64,000 nt of DNA from Bacillota bacterium (lineage in GTDB: Bacteria > Bacillota > Clostridia > Lachnospirales > Lachnospiraceae): NCBI GenBank assembly GCA_023399055.1, contig JAEWQV010000016.1, positions 1 to 64,000 on the forward strand, read 5' to 3'. Shown here piece by piece: positions 35,913 through 45,110 of this stretch. Each line of letters starts with the position of its first letter. Position 1 is the first letter of the stretch. A program made the translations under genes and the position numbers. The notes below the pieces were generated by a model. That model saw only the letters and a program-made list of their open reading frames with translations, made no database searches and had not been told where the DNA came from.

Positions 35913-37685
35913 ATGAAAAATCAATATGATACAATGACCCTAGCCAATTTGCGTGAGCTGGCAAAGGAAAAGGGAATGAAGAACATTACTTCTTTCAAGA
36001 AAAGCGATCTTATAGAACTTTTAGTTAGAGAGGATTCTGTGGATAAGAAAGAAGAAGCTAAAAATGAGGTAAAAGCGGAAGCAAAAGTAGAAGCAGAAGA
36101 AAAACCAGAAGCAAGGGAAGAAAAGAAAAATACATCAGCAATGACGAATCAAATGGAAATACAGAAAAGTGTAGTGCCACAGCAAAAACCACGGCAAACA
36201 GAGCAGACTCCTGTAAGACAATCAATGGGAAGCAGAAACCCTAGATCAGAGCAAACACAAAAGAATGAACAAAGGGCACAGTCAATAAGGCCGCAACAAA
36301 GTCAACGGGCAGAGCAAGGATTAAGACCAGAGCAGTCTGCGAGAATTGATAGTTCTTCGAAAGTGGAACAAGCTCCAAGAGCGGAGCAAACGGTAAGAGT
36401 AGATCAAAATGAAAGAATGGATCAAGCTGTAAGAGTGGAACAAGTACAAAGAAACGATTTAAATAGAAATGATACACTACCTGTAGATTCTACGCAGTTT
36501 ATACCAAGAGAAGATAGAAAGTCTTCTACTGCCAATAATGAGATGGATCAGCTAGACAGTGGTGAAACTAAGGTAGGTATCTTAGAGGTATTACCAGATG
36601 GGTATGGTTTCATTCGCTGTGATAATTATCTCCCAGGTGAGAATGATGTATATGTATCACCTGCGCAGATTCGACGCTTTAATTTGAAAACCGGTGATAT
36701 TGTTTCGGGTAATACAAGAGTACGTAATCAAAATGAAAAGTTTAGTGCCCTTTTATATGTGAAGTCAGTCAATGGCTTTCATCCAGCTGAAGCTGGTAAA
36801 CGTAAGAGATTTGAAGACTTGACACCTGTATTTCCGAATGAAAGAATACATCTTGAAACACCAGGTGCAGGGGTATCCATGAGAATGGTGGATTTGATTT
36901 CTCCAATTGGTAAGGGACAAAGAGGTATGATTGTGTCCCAGCCAAAGACTGGTAAGACAACACTTTTGAAGCAGATTGCTAAAGCAGTAACGAGAAACCA
37001 TCCAGATATGAAGTTAATTATTCTCTTAATTGACGAGCGTCCAGAAGAGGTAACGGATATTAAGGAATCCATAGAAGGAAGAAATGTTGAGGTAATTTAC
37101 TCTACCTTTGATGAACTTCCAGATAATCATAAAAGAGTATCCGAAATGGTTATTGAACGTGCAAAAAGACTTGTGGAACATAAGCAGGATGTTATCATCT
37201 TACTGGATAGTATAACAAGACTTGCAAGAGCTTATAACCTGACGGTTCAACCCAGCGGAAGAACACTTTCGGGTGGTCTTGACCCAGCTGCACTTCACAT
37301 GCCAAAGAAGTTTTTCGGAGCAGCAAGAAATATGCGTGAAGGTGGTAGTCTTACTATACTAGCTACCGCATTAGTTGATACCGGCAGCAGGATGGATGAT
37401 GTTGTCTTTGAAGAATTTAAGGGAACTGGTAATATGGAGCTAGTGCTTGATCGAAGCCTATCTGAAAAACGAATTTTCCCTGCAATTGACCTTCCAAGGT
37501 CCAGTACCAGACGAGAGGATTTACTTCTGACACAACCAGAGATGGAGGCAACGTATCTGATGCGTAAGGCACTAGGTGGAATGAAGTCGGATGACGCATT
37601 GGAACGAATTATTGATATGTTCTTCAAAACTAAAACAAATGTGGAATTTATTGAGACCATCAAAAAGACCAAAATCGTTTTTTAG
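35913..37685 (+). CDS. rho: Transcription termination factor Rho with long N-terminal insertion
   Basis: 590 residues against about 420 in E. coli. A SAP-like Rho_N helical domain (about 1-42) is followed by a low-complexity Gln/Glu/Arg-rich segment (about 45-205), then the cold-shock-like RNA-binding domain (about 213-285, GILEVLPDGYGFIRCDNYL). The ATPase core follows with P-loop SQPKTGKTTLL, LLIDERPEEV, LLDSITRLARAYN and the Q/R-loop region. Disordered insertions are known in Rho of several Clostridia and Actinobacteria. AAAGGAGTAGC precedes the ATG. It begins the rho-rpmE-DUF1385-prmC-prfA neighbourhood. Confidence 0.96.
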   Translation: MKNQYDTMTLANLRELAKEKGMKNITSFKKSDLIELLVREDSVDKKEEAKNEVKAEAKVEAEEKPEAREEKKNTSAMTNQMEIQKSVVPQQKPRQTEQTPVRQSMGSRNPRSEQTQKNEQRAQSIRPQQSQRAEQGLRPEQSARIDSSSKVEQAPRAEQTVRVDQNERMDQAVRVEQVQRNDLNRNDTLPVDSTQFIPREDRKSSTANNEMDQLDSGETKVGILEVLPDGYGFIRCDNYLPGENDVYVSPAQIRRFNLKTGDIVSGNTRVRNQNEKFSALLYVKSVNGFHPAEAGKRKRFEDLTPVFPNERIHLETPGAGVSMRMVDLISPIGKGQRGMIVSQPKTGKTTLLKQIAKAVTRNHPDMKLIILLIDERPEEVTDIKESIEGRNVEVIYSTFDELPDNHKRVSEMVIERAKRLVEHKQDVIILLDSITRLARAYNLTVQPSGRTLSGGLDPAALHMPKKFFGAARNMREGGSLTILATALVDTGSRMDDVVFEEFKGTGNMELVLDRSLSEKRIFPAIDLPRSSTRREDLLLTQPEMEATYLMRKALGGMKSDDALERIIDMFFKTKTNVEFIETIKKTKIVF

Positions 37686-37825
37686 GGTATTGCATTAGCA
37701 AATGACCTATGCTATAATAAAAAAGCTGTTTATTAGGATGAAGAGGTTATTTGGACATCTTTATCTTGCTAGATAATAAAATAATTCCAATAGATAATTC
37801 TATTAGATCGTAAAGAGGTGAAAAC

Positions 37826-38035
37826 ATGAAAGAAGGAATCCATCCCAAATATCATCAGGCTAAAGTTGTTTGCAACTGCGGTAACGAATTTGTAACAGGA
37901 TCAACCAAGAGCGATATCCACACAGAAATCTGTTCTAAGTGCCATTCATTCTACACTGGACAGGTTAAAGCTGCAACTGCTCGCGGTGCTATCGATAAGT
38001 TCAACCGTAGATATGGTTTGAATCAAGATAAATAA
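37826..38035 (+). CDS. rpmE: 50S ribosomal protein L31 (zinc-binding type)
   Basis: 69 residues. The C+ paralog: four cysteine ligands are present in VVCNCGNEF and EICSKCHSFY. Rest of the family pattern is also clear (MKEGIHPKYHQ, TARGAIDKFNRRYG). The zinc-free L31 type is not seen in this window. AAAGAGGTGAAAA precedes the ATG. Confidence 0.97.
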   Translation: MKEGIHPKYHQAKVVCNCGNEFVTGSTKSDIHTEICSKCHSFYTGQVKAATARGAIDKFNRRYGLNQDK

Positions 38036-38159
38036 TTCATCTTGTAGATAGAAGTATCTATTGAAGAATATAGGCTTGATACTGCATACTGTATTATTAC
38101 AGGTTGCGTTTATTGTTAACAGACATGAAATGACATGACAACTAAAGTGATTAAAATTG

Positions 38160-38187
38160 GGTTGAGGTACGTCCTCAGCCTATTTTT
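38160..38187 (+). terminator. Terminator after rpmE
   Basis: GGTTGAGG (38160-38167) pairs with CCTCAGCC (38173-38180), followed by TATTTTT. Confidence 0.8.
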
Positions 38188-38227
38188 AAATAGTTTGTAT
38201 CAGTTCAGAATCAAGCATGATATTAAA

Positions 38228-38267
38228 AATAAGCTTTGAAAGCCTGCTTTCTAAAGGTTATTTTTTA
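38228..38267 (+). terminator. Second terminator-like hairpin
   Basis: AATAA...CTTT.AAAGC pairs with GCTTT..AAAG..TTATT, then TTTTT. It may back up the rpmE terminator or end a short independent RNA. Confidence 0.5.
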
Positions 38268-38455
38268 GTATTATTGTTTGGCATGAGCCCAAACAGCGAG
38301 GAAACGTGGGTTTTCGAGCTTGTTCCAGAATACTTACAATAATTAAAGCCGGTAATACTTTAATAATAAGGGATAGACTATGGGCGATTTATCCATAGAG
38401 TAGAAACTAAAGTAGTTAATAAACTACAGCCAAATGGAAAGGTTCAGGTGTAAGG

Positions 38456-39898
38456 ATGAGACCATCAGGTATTGGCGGAATGGCTGTGATGGAAGGCGTT
38501 ATGATGAAGAACAAAGATCAGTACGCCATTGCTGTTCGAAAGCCGAATAATGAAATTGTTGTGGAAAAAAGTACACACAAAGATTTTTCTGACAAGGTAA
38601 AATTGTTTAAGCTACCAGTCTTTCGTGGAATGCTTGCATTTGTTGATTCAATGGTAATCGGTGTTAAGGTCCTTAATTTTTCCGCTAGCTTTTTTGAAGA
38701 TGAAGAAGAAGTTAATAAAGGTAAGAAGAAAAGGTCTAAAACTTCAGAACAAGATTTTGAAATTGAAGAAATATCGGCAACTAAAGCAGAGGATGCAATA
38801 GACATTAATTCTAAAAAAGAACCAATGTTGGATGTTGAAAAAGGGAATAAGAGTAATGCCCTTTTAATGTTGCTGGCAGTTGTTTTATCTATTGGATTAT
38901 CAATCGCTCTTTTTATGGTGCTACCTGTACTAGTTACGAACCTTTTTAAGACATTTATAGAGAGTAATTTTGTTATAACCCTAATTGAAGGCTTTGTACG
39001 TTTGGGGATTTTCATTGGTTATGTTGTATTAGCTTCACAAATGAAAGAAATTAAAAGAGTGTTCATGTATCACGGGGCAGAACATAAAACAATTAACTGT
39101 ATGGAGAATGGCTTTGAGCTAACCGTTGAAAATATTAGATGGCAATCTAAATTACATAAGCGTTGTGGTACAAGTTTTATGTTGCTTGTAATCCTAATTA
39201 GCTTAATTATCTTTTTAATAATACCAATTAACGATGTGTTTCTTAAGGTAATATCAAGAGTTTTATTAGTTCCCTTTATAGCAGGCATTTCTTATGAATT
39301 TATTCGCCTTGCAGGAAAGAGTGAAGGCAAGGTTGTAGAAATTCTTAGTATGCCAGGGCTATGGATGCAGAGTCTAACAACAAAAGAACCGGATGATTCT
39401 ATGATAGAAGTGGCGATAAAGTCGGTCGAAGGTGTTTATGACTGGAGAGCATTTCTAGCAAAAGCTGATGGAAAAGCCACTAAGGTTAAAGCAACTGAAA
39501 CGAAAGCAAAAGAGAAAGCGACAGTTGTAAAAGACAATGGAACTGGCGGTAAGTCTAAAAATACTAAGAAACAGAATGGAATAACAAACTCTAGTGAATC
39601 AAAGCAAAGCAATGAATTGAAACCAGGCAATGAATCAAAGCAAAGCAAAGATTTAAAGCAAAGCAAGGATTCAAAGCAAAGCAAGGAATCAAAGCAAAGC
39701 AATGAATTAAAACAAAGCAAAGAATTAAAACAAAGCAAGGAATTAAAATTGACTGGTGATTCTCAAGTGATGGAACAAAAGAGCTTACCTAAAACAAAGC
39801 CTTCCACTGCAAAGCATATAGAGGAAGAGGATGATGAGATTTTAAAAGCTTTGGATAAGTTCTTTGATAACGGGCCAGCAGATGTAGTTAACAGATAG
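38456..39898 (+). CDS. DUF1385 (YqhQ-like) membrane protein with SKQSKEL repeat tail
   Basis: 480 residues. The family core begins RPSGIGGMAVMEGVMMKNKDQYAIAVRK and includes YHGAEHKTINCMENG, HKRCGTSFM and the C-terminal PGLWMQSLTTKEPDDSMIEVA. Four or so membrane helices lie between about 135 and 285. An acidic/basic insert (about 80-130) and a hydrophilic Lys/Ser/Gln tail (about 340-475) with repeats such as SKQSKE and LKQSKE are extra. AGGTGTAAGG precedes the ATG. Function unknown, but the gene is conserved between rpmE and prmC-prfA in Clostridia. Confidence 0.9.
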   Translation: MRPSGIGGMAVMEGVMMKNKDQYAIAVRKPNNEIVVEKSTHKDFSDKVKLFKLPVFRGMLAFVDSMVIGVKVLNFSASFFEDEEEVNKGKKKRSKTSEQDFEIEEISATKAEDAIDINSKKEPMLDVEKGNKSNALLMLLAVVLSIGLSIALFMVLPVLVTNLFKTFIESNFVITLIEGFVRLGIFIGYVVLASQMKEIKRVFMYHGAEHKTINCMENGFELTVENIRWQSKLHKRCGTSFMLLVILISLIIFLIIPINDVFLKVISRVLLVPFIAGISYEFIRLAGKSEGKVVEILSMPGLWMQSLTTKEPDDSMIEVAIKSVEGVYDWRAFLAKADGKATKVKATETKAKEKATVVKDNGTGGKSKNTKKQNGITNSSESKQSNELKPGNESKQSKDLKQSKDSKQSKESKQSNELKQSKELKQSKELKLTGDSQVMEQKSLPKTKPSTAKHIEEEDDEILKALDKFFDNGPADVVNR

Positions 39899-39966
39899 AT
39901 TAAGTAGTTTCCTATGTAAAATTATATTTTTGATACACAATATTTCGTATTATTTGAGGTTATTTG

Positions 39967-40797
39967 ATGAGTACTTATAAGGAGTTGCTTCAGGCAGCCG
40001 TAATAAAACTGAAGCAACAGAAGATAGAAGATGCCGAGATTGATGCCTGGTATCTATTAGAACATGTTTTTCGTATTAAGAGAATAGACTTTTTTTTACG
40101 CCAGGATTCCCTTGCACCTGAGAAGGAAATTCTACATTATGAAAATCTTATTTTAAAGCGTGCAAGTCATATTCCGCTGCAGCACATAATTGGAAATCAA
40201 GAGTTCATGGGACTGGAATTTGAGGTAAGTAAGGATGTTCTAATCCCACGGCAGGATACTGAAATCCTTGTGGAAGAGGTATTGAAGGTCTGTGAGCACA
40301 AAGAGATTCTTGACATGTGTACTGGATCGGGTTGCATTATTATAAGTCTTGCAAAGCTAAGTTCCTTAAAGAAAGCAGTTGGTGTTGATATTTCGGAACA
40401 AGCCTTGTTAATTGCAGCAAAAAATTCCAGAAAGCATATAGTGAATATAGAGTTTATTCAAAGCAACCTGTTTGAGAAGTTGGAAGGAATTTATGATATT
40501 ATAGTTTCTAACCCACCCTATATTCCAACAGGAGAAATTGAAGGATTGATGCCGGAAGTAAAGGATCACGAGCCAATGCTAGCGTTGGACGGTGACCTAG
40601 ATGGACTGGTTTTCTACCGTAATATTTCTTTTGAAGCCATGAGATTTTTAAAGCCAAAGGGATATCTGTTCTTTGAGATAGGATATGATCAGGGTAAAGC
40701 TGTAGAGAACATCTTATCTACACAAGGGTATGAAAACATTAAAGTAATTAAGGATCTAAGTGGGCATGATAGAGTGGTATCTGCCAGAATTCCTTAA
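39967..40797 (+). CDS. prmC: Release factor glutamine methyltransferase
   Basis: 276 residues from the ATG at 39967 (GAGGTTATTT upstream). The N-terminal helical domain precedes the methyltransferase: VLIPRQDTEILVEEVL, motif I LDMCTGSGCIIISLA and catalytic NPPYIPTGEIE. It methylates the glutamine of the GGQ motif of release factors. Its substrate gene prfA follows 92 bases downstream, the usual arrangement. Confidence 0.95.
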   Translation: MSTYKELLQAAVIKLKQQKIEDAEIDAWYLLEHVFRIKRIDFFLRQDSLAPEKEILHYENLILKRASHIPLQHIIGNQEFMGLEFEVSKDVLIPRQDTEILVEEVLKVCEHKEILDMCTGSGCIIISLAKLSSLKKAVGVDISEQALLIAAKNSRKHIVNIEFIQSNLFEKLEGIYDIIVSNPPYIPTGEIEGLMPEVKDHEPMLALDGDLDGLVFYRNISFEAMRFLKPKGYLFFEIGYDQGKAVENILSTQGYENIKVIKDLSGHDRVVSARIP

Positions 40798-40889
40798 GAT
40801 TTTAAATAAATTTAAGTTAGAATATGTTATAAAGATATACCGTAAGGTAACAATTACGGGTAAAGGATTTTATCGGAGGAGTTATTCAT

Positions 40890-41963
40890 ATGTTTGATAA
40901 GTTAGAAGATATTTTAATACGATATCAGGAGCTGGAAGAAGAGCTCATGAATCCTAGCGTTATGAACGATCAACAACGCTATAGAAATCTTCGTAAGGAA
41001 CATTCAGATCTTACGGATATCGTTGAAAAATACAAAGAATACAAGACAACACAGGTTAATATTGAAGATAGTCTCACCATGCTTTCAGAAGAAAGTGATG
41101 AGGAACTTCGTGAAATGGCAAAAGAAGAATTAAACGATTGTAAGCAACGTTTGGTTCAAATTGAAGAAGAACTTAAAATTCTCCTTTTACCCAAAGACCC
41201 AAATGATGAGAAGAACGTTATTGTTGAAATTCGTGGTGGTGCTGGTGGCGATGAGGCAGCTTTATTTGCTGCAGAATTATACCGTATGTATGTAATGTAT
41301 GCAGAACGCCATCGTTGGAAAATTGACATGATGACCTTGAATGAAAATGGAATTGGTGGATTTAAAGAAGTTATATTTATGGTACTTGGTAAAGGTGCAT
41401 ATTCCAAACTCAAGTATGAAAGTGGTGTACACCGGGTACAACGTGTACCGGTTACAGAATCAGGCGGAAGAATTCATACCTCAACAGCTACGGTAGCGAT
41501 TATGCCTGAAGCAGAAGAGGTTGATGTAGATCTTGACTTAAATGATTGTAAGTTTGACGTATTCCGTTCATCCGGTAATGGTGGACAGTGCGTTAATACA
41601 ACTGACTCTGCTGTACGTTTGACTCATATCCCTACTGGCATTGTTATTTCCTGTCAGGATGAGAAATCGCAATTAAAGAATAAGGATAAGGCAATCCGTG
41701 TACTTCGTTCCAAGTTATATGAAATGGAATTAGAAAAGGCACAAAGTGCCGAGGCCGAAGCGAGAAAGAGTCAGGTTGGAACTGGAGATCGTTCAGAAAA
41801 AATTAGAACTTATAACTTCCCACAAGGACGTTGTACTGATCATAGGATTAAGCTTACCGTGCACCAATTGGATGCAGTTATGAATGGTGATATTCAAGAA
41901 ATTATTGATAGCTTAATCGCAGCTGATCAGGCTGCTAAGCTTAGCAACCTGCAAGAAGGATAA
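40890..41963 (+). CDS. prfA: Peptide chain release factor 1
   Basis: 357 residues. The GGQ motif (G231-G232-Q233, in SSGNGGQCVNTTDSAVRLTH) is the PrmC target and acts in peptidyl-tRNA hydrolysis. EIRGGAGGDEAALFA and the RSEKIRTYNFPQGRCTDHR block are typical of RF1. It recognises UAA and UAG. ATCGGAGGAGTT precedes the ATG. The trmH-family gene follows 7 bases after its stop. Confidence 0.97.
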   Translation: MFDKLEDILIRYQELEEELMNPSVMNDQQRYRNLRKEHSDLTDIVEKYKEYKTTQVNIEDSLTMLSEESDEELREMAKEELNDCKQRLVQIEEELKILLLPKDPNDEKNVIVEIRGGAGGDEAALFAAELYRMYVMYAERHRWKIDMMTLNENGIGGFKEVIFMVLGKGAYSKLKYESGVHRVQRVPVTESGGRIHTSTATVAIMPEAEEVDVDLDLNDCKFDVFRSSGNGGQCVNTTDSAVRLTHIPTGIVISCQDEKSQLKNKDKAIRVLRSKLYEMELEKAQSAEAEARKSQVGTGDRSEKIRTYNFPQGRCTDHRIKLTVHQLDAVMNGDIQEIIDSLIAADQAAKLSNLQEG

Positions 41964-41970
41964 TATCTTT

Positions 41971-42774
41971 ATGAAGCCTAAATTTACAATTAGTAGTCCA
42001 AGTAATGCTCAGGTTAAGAACCTTGCTTTGCTTCAAAAAAAAGCAAAAGCCAGAGATGAACAGGGGATCTTTGTGATTGAAGGAATAAAAATGTTTGATG
42101 AGGCAAAGGAACTTGGTTTGGTAATCAAAGCTTATGCCTCAGAGAGCTTTTATCAAGAGATGATTCAGGATGAACCCCAATACTTTGATGGAATAGTATA
42201 TGAACTTCTTACGGATTCTGTTTTTAAAGAAGTATCAGAGACTAAGACTCCACAAGGTATTTTGGCGACAGTGAAGCAAGCAAATTATCAATTAGAGGAT
42301 TTGTTAAAAGCACCGGATGCCTGTTTATTACTTCTGGAAGATATCAGAGATCCAGGTAATATGGGAACTATGATTCGAACTGCTGAGGGGGCAGGAATCA
42401 CAGGAATCATATTTGGTGATTCGACTGTTGATATCTATAATCCCAAAGTAATACGTTCCACTATGGGGTCTATTTATAGAATGCCTTTTTATCAGGCAAA
42501 GGATTTTTATAATGTAATACCAAAAATTAAAGAACAGGGTATTACTGTATTTGCTGCACATCTAATGGGTGCAAATTATGATACTGAGAATTATTTTAAA
42601 GGTAAATGTGCTTTTCTCATTGGAAATGAAGCGAATGGTCTCTCTGAGAGAGCAGTGCAGGAAGCAGATAAATTAATAAAGATTCCAATGGCTGGACAGG
42701 TGGAATCGCTGAATGCCGCTATTGCTGCGGCGATTTTAATGTACGAAGCTGCAAGACAGCGTCGTCTAACTTAG
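41971..42774 (+). CDS. TrmH (SpoU) family RNA 2'-O-methyltransferase
   Basis: 267 residues. An N-terminal substrate-binding domain (SPSNAQVKNLALLQKKAKARDEQGIFVIEGIKMFDEA) is followed by the SPOUT knot domain: motif LLLLEDIRDPGNMGTMIRTAEGAG, LIGNEANGLS and IPMAGQVESLNAAIAAAILMYE. It methylates ribose in rRNA or tRNA; the target is not known. AAGGATAATATC precedes the ATG. It lies 7 bases after prfA and is cotranscribed with it. Confidence 0.93.
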   Translation: MKPKFTISSPSNAQVKNLALLQKKAKARDEQGIFVIEGIKMFDEAKELGLVIKAYASESFYQEMIQDEPQYFDGIVYELLTDSVFKEVSETKTPQGILATVKQANYQLEDLLKAPDACLLLLEDIRDPGNMGTMIRTAEGAGITGIIFGDSTVDIYNPKVIRSTMGSIYRMPFYQAKDFYNVIPKIKEQGITVFAAHLMGANYDTENYFKGKCAFLIGNEANGLSERAVQEADKLIKIPMAGQVESLNAAIAAAILMYEAARQRRLT

Positions 42775-42882
42775 GAAATGTAAAATTAACACAAAATTTA
42801 CACAAATATGTGTTAAAATATGCATAAGCAGAAATTATGACAAAGGGAGAGCTGCTTAATGTATTTAAGGGGATGTGGGGTT

Positions 42883-43632
42883 ATGGCAATTGAAGTATTT
42901 AATAGGTATGAGAAGAAATTTATTATTTCTAATGAAACCTATAGACAGTTAAAATCACAACTTGCTGAGTACATGGAAGTTGATGAGCATAGTAGAAATG
43001 GTGATTTTTATTCCATTTGTAATATTTATTACGATACGCCTGATAATCAGATTATCAGTAGATCAATTGAAAAACCATTATATAAGGAGAAACTGCGCCT
43101 AAGAAGTTATGGAGTGGCTAGTCCTAAAGATAAGGTTTATCTTGAAATTAAGAAGAAATACAATGGCAGAGTTAATAAAAGAAGAACCTCAATTATTTTA
43201 GAAGAGGCCTATCATTACATTAATACGAAACAAAAGCCTATGGCGAATGGTATTATGAATGAACAAATCTTAAATGAAATAGACTTCTTTCTACAACGTT
43301 ACCCTACCTTACAACCGGCACTCTTTTTATCTTATGAAAGGGATGCAATGTTTAGTAAAGAGGATCGAAGTTTCCGTGTTACGTTTGATACCAATATTCG
43401 TACGAGGCGGGATAATTTAGGCTTAGATATCGGTAATTTTGGTGATCCGCTCTTGTCAAAAGACGAATGGATTATGGAAGTGAAAATTAAGGATGGAGTC
43501 CCATTGTGGTTTGCACAAATACTTTCAAAGTATAAATTATATTCTACTTCGTTTTCAAAATATGGCACAGAATACAAGAAATTAATGGCTACAGAACTTA
43601 TGCCATATCTTAGTAATAAAATTTACGCTTAG
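42883..43632 (+). CDS. VTC-domain protein (polyphosphate polymerase type)
   Basis: 249 residues from the ATG at 42883 (MAIEVFNRYEKKF, the usual family start; an in-frame ATG 24 bases upstream also has an SD). The VTC tunnel fold shows its basic and acidic ligands: NRYEKKF, YYDTPDN, KLRLRSYG, YLEIKKKYNGRVNKRR, YERDAM, RVTFDTNIRTR and IMEVKI. In yeast Vtc4 this domain makes polyphosphate from ATP. The bacterial enzymes are usually encoded with a DUF4956 membrane protein, as here (14 bases downstream). Confidence 0.88.
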   Translation: MAIEVFNRYEKKFIISNETYRQLKSQLAEYMEVDEHSRNGDFYSICNIYYDTPDNQIISRSIEKPLYKEKLRLRSYGVASPKDKVYLEIKKKYNGRVNKRRTSIILEEAYHYINTKQKPMANGIMNEQILNEIDFFLQRYPTLQPALFLSYERDAMFSKEDRSFRVTFDTNIRTRRDNLGLDIGNFGDPLLSKDEWIMEVKIKDGVPLWFAQILSKYKLYSTSFSKYGTEYKKLMATELMPYLSNKIYA

Positions 43633-43646
43633 GAGGAAGGACATCC

Positions 43647-44342
43647 ATGTTTGATTCTATATTAAATAGTGTATCATCGACAGCTGATGTTTCAATTAGT
43701 GTTAGTAATACCTTAATTAGTATTGGGGCAGCTTTAGTGCTTGGTTTTGTTATCAGTTTATCTTACTTAATTACAACACCCAAAAGAGAACGTTCTGCAA
43801 GCTTTATTATGAGTATCATTATTTTACCTACCATTGTTGCAGTCGTAATTCTGTTAATTGGTGGTAATTTAGCCAGAGCTTTCTCCATGGCAGGAATATT
43901 TACAATAGTACGTTTCCGTAGTATCCCAGGAGATTCTAAAGATATTTCCTATGTGTTTTTAACAATGTCTGTTGGCTTGGCGATCGGCTTGGGTTATATT
44001 ACTTTAGGTGCTGCAGTAGCTGTAATTATTGGTCTTGCAATCATAGTGATAAAGAAATCAGGGTATGGTGTAACCGTACAACAAGAGAAGAGATTGAGGA
44101 TTACTGTACCGGAAGATATGAATTATCAGTATTTGTTTGATGATATTTTGAAAAAATACACAGAGTATTGTGTTATGCAGAGAGTTAAAACAATCAATAT
44201 GGGGACTTTATTTGAAATTGTCTATGATGTTATATTAAAAAATGGCATGTCAGAAAAGGAATTTATTGATGAACTTCGTTGTAGAAACGGTAATTTAACC
44301 ATACAACTTGGAGTAAAAGATAATGGTTATCAGCAATTATAA
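43647..44342 (+). CDS. DUF4956 membrane protein, partner of the VTC protein
   Basis: 231 residues with about four membrane helices in the first 145 residues (LISIGAALVLGFVISLSYLI, FIMSIIILPTIVAVVILLIGG, GLAIGLGYITLGAAVAVIIGLAIIVI) containing the family segment ARAFSMAGIFTIVRFRSIPGDSKDISYVFLTMSVG. A cytoplasmic domain follows. It is paired with VTC genes across bacteria and might anchor it or form a channel. TAGGAGGAAGG precedes the ATG. Function unproven. Confidence 0.88.
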   Translation: MFDSILNSVSSTADVSISVSNTLISIGAALVLGFVISLSYLITTPKRERSASFIMSIIILPTIVAVVILLIGGNLARAFSMAGIFTIVRFRSIPGDSKDISYVFLTMSVGLAIGLGYITLGAAVAVIIGLAIIVIKKSGYGVTVQQEKRLRITVPEDMNYQYLFDDILKKYTEYCVMQRVKTINMGTLFEIVYDVILKNGMSEKEFIDELRCRNGNLTIQLGVKDNGYQQL

Positions 44343-44418
44343 TATGCTATACCAAGAAAAGCTTTAATAAATATACAACGATTATTATGTTATATATAAA
44401 TATAGGTTATAAAACAGA

Positions 44419-44462
44419 GCCATTTGTCTTAAGCTATTAGCTGAGGATGTATGGCTTTTATA
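44419..44462 (+). terminator. Weak terminator after the VTC operon
   Basis: AGAGCCAT pairs with ATGGCTTTTAT around an inner AGCTATTAGCT hairpin. Confidence 0.4.
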
Positions 44463-44571
44463 TGTAATTATTAGGCCTAGGTTAGAATATTATTAAAATG
44501 AAATCATTACTATTGTAAAGCCGTGTAGGATTTAGTAAAATGAAGTAAATGACGAAGAAGGGGGAATTATC

Positions 44572-45042
44572 TTGGCATCAATATATTGGTTAGTTATCTT
44601 GGCGGCACTCTTATTAATAGAAATTTTTACGCTTGGTTTATTTACGATATGGTTTTCCGGAGGTGCACTAATTGCATTCTTCGTATCCTTAGTAGCAGAG
44701 GATAATCTTCTATTACAAATTATAGTGTTTTTAACGGTATCCTTGGTATTATTAATTTTTACAAGACCTTTGGTTCTAAAATATTATAATCCCAAACGTA
44801 TTAAGACAAACTATGAAGGTGTAATTGGAAAAAATGGTATAGTTATAGTTACTATTGATAATTTAAAATCCACTGGGCAGGTAACTGTGGATGGGCAGGA
44901 ATGGTCAGCTAAGACTGCAGATGGCAGCAGAATAGAAAAAGGCTCAATTGTTAATGTGCAAGCAATTACCGGAGTAAGATTGGTGGTTACAAAAGCAGCC
45001 CAAGAAACAAGGACAGTTTCGGAAAAGATTAGTAATGAATAG
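44572..45042 (+). CDS. NfeD family membrane protein
   Basis: 156 residues starting at a TTG with AAGGGGG upstream. Two or three N-terminal membrane helices (about 2-66) are followed by a cytoplasmic OB-fold typical of short NfeD (TNYEGVIGKNGIVIVTIDNLKSTGQVTVDGQEWSAKTADGSRIEKGSIVNVQAITGVRLVV). The N-terminal serine protease domain of long NfeD is absent. It is encoded 68 bases before an SPFH protein, its known partner family. Confidence 0.9.
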   Translation: MASIYWLVILAALLLIEIFTLGLFTIWFSGGALIAFFVSLVAEDNLLLQIIVFLTVSLVLLIFTRPLVLKYYNPKRIKTNYEGVIGKNGIVIVTIDNLKSTGQVTVDGQEWSAKTADGSRIEKGSIVNVQAITGVRLVVTKAAQETRTVSEKISNE

Positions 45043-45110
45043 TGATGTCATGGAATTAGATGTTTTGTGTGAAAACACTAAATTATATTAATTTTATAGG
45101 AGGAGATAGA

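Larger units (their letters stand above)
38036..38455 (+). other. Intergenic region with two terminator-like hairpins
   Basis: 420 bases between rpmE and the DUF1385 gene. The rpmE terminator lies at 38160-38187, and a second hairpin with a TTTTTT tail at 38228-38267. Between 38270 and 38455 there is no ORF; this part probably contains the promoter and leader of the DUF1385 gene. Confidence 0.5.

Noticed and set aside
39593..39760. Possible CRISPR-like tandem repeat in the DUF1385 gene
   Set aside because: Units are 12-24 bp, in frame and without unique spacers; it is a coding repeat.
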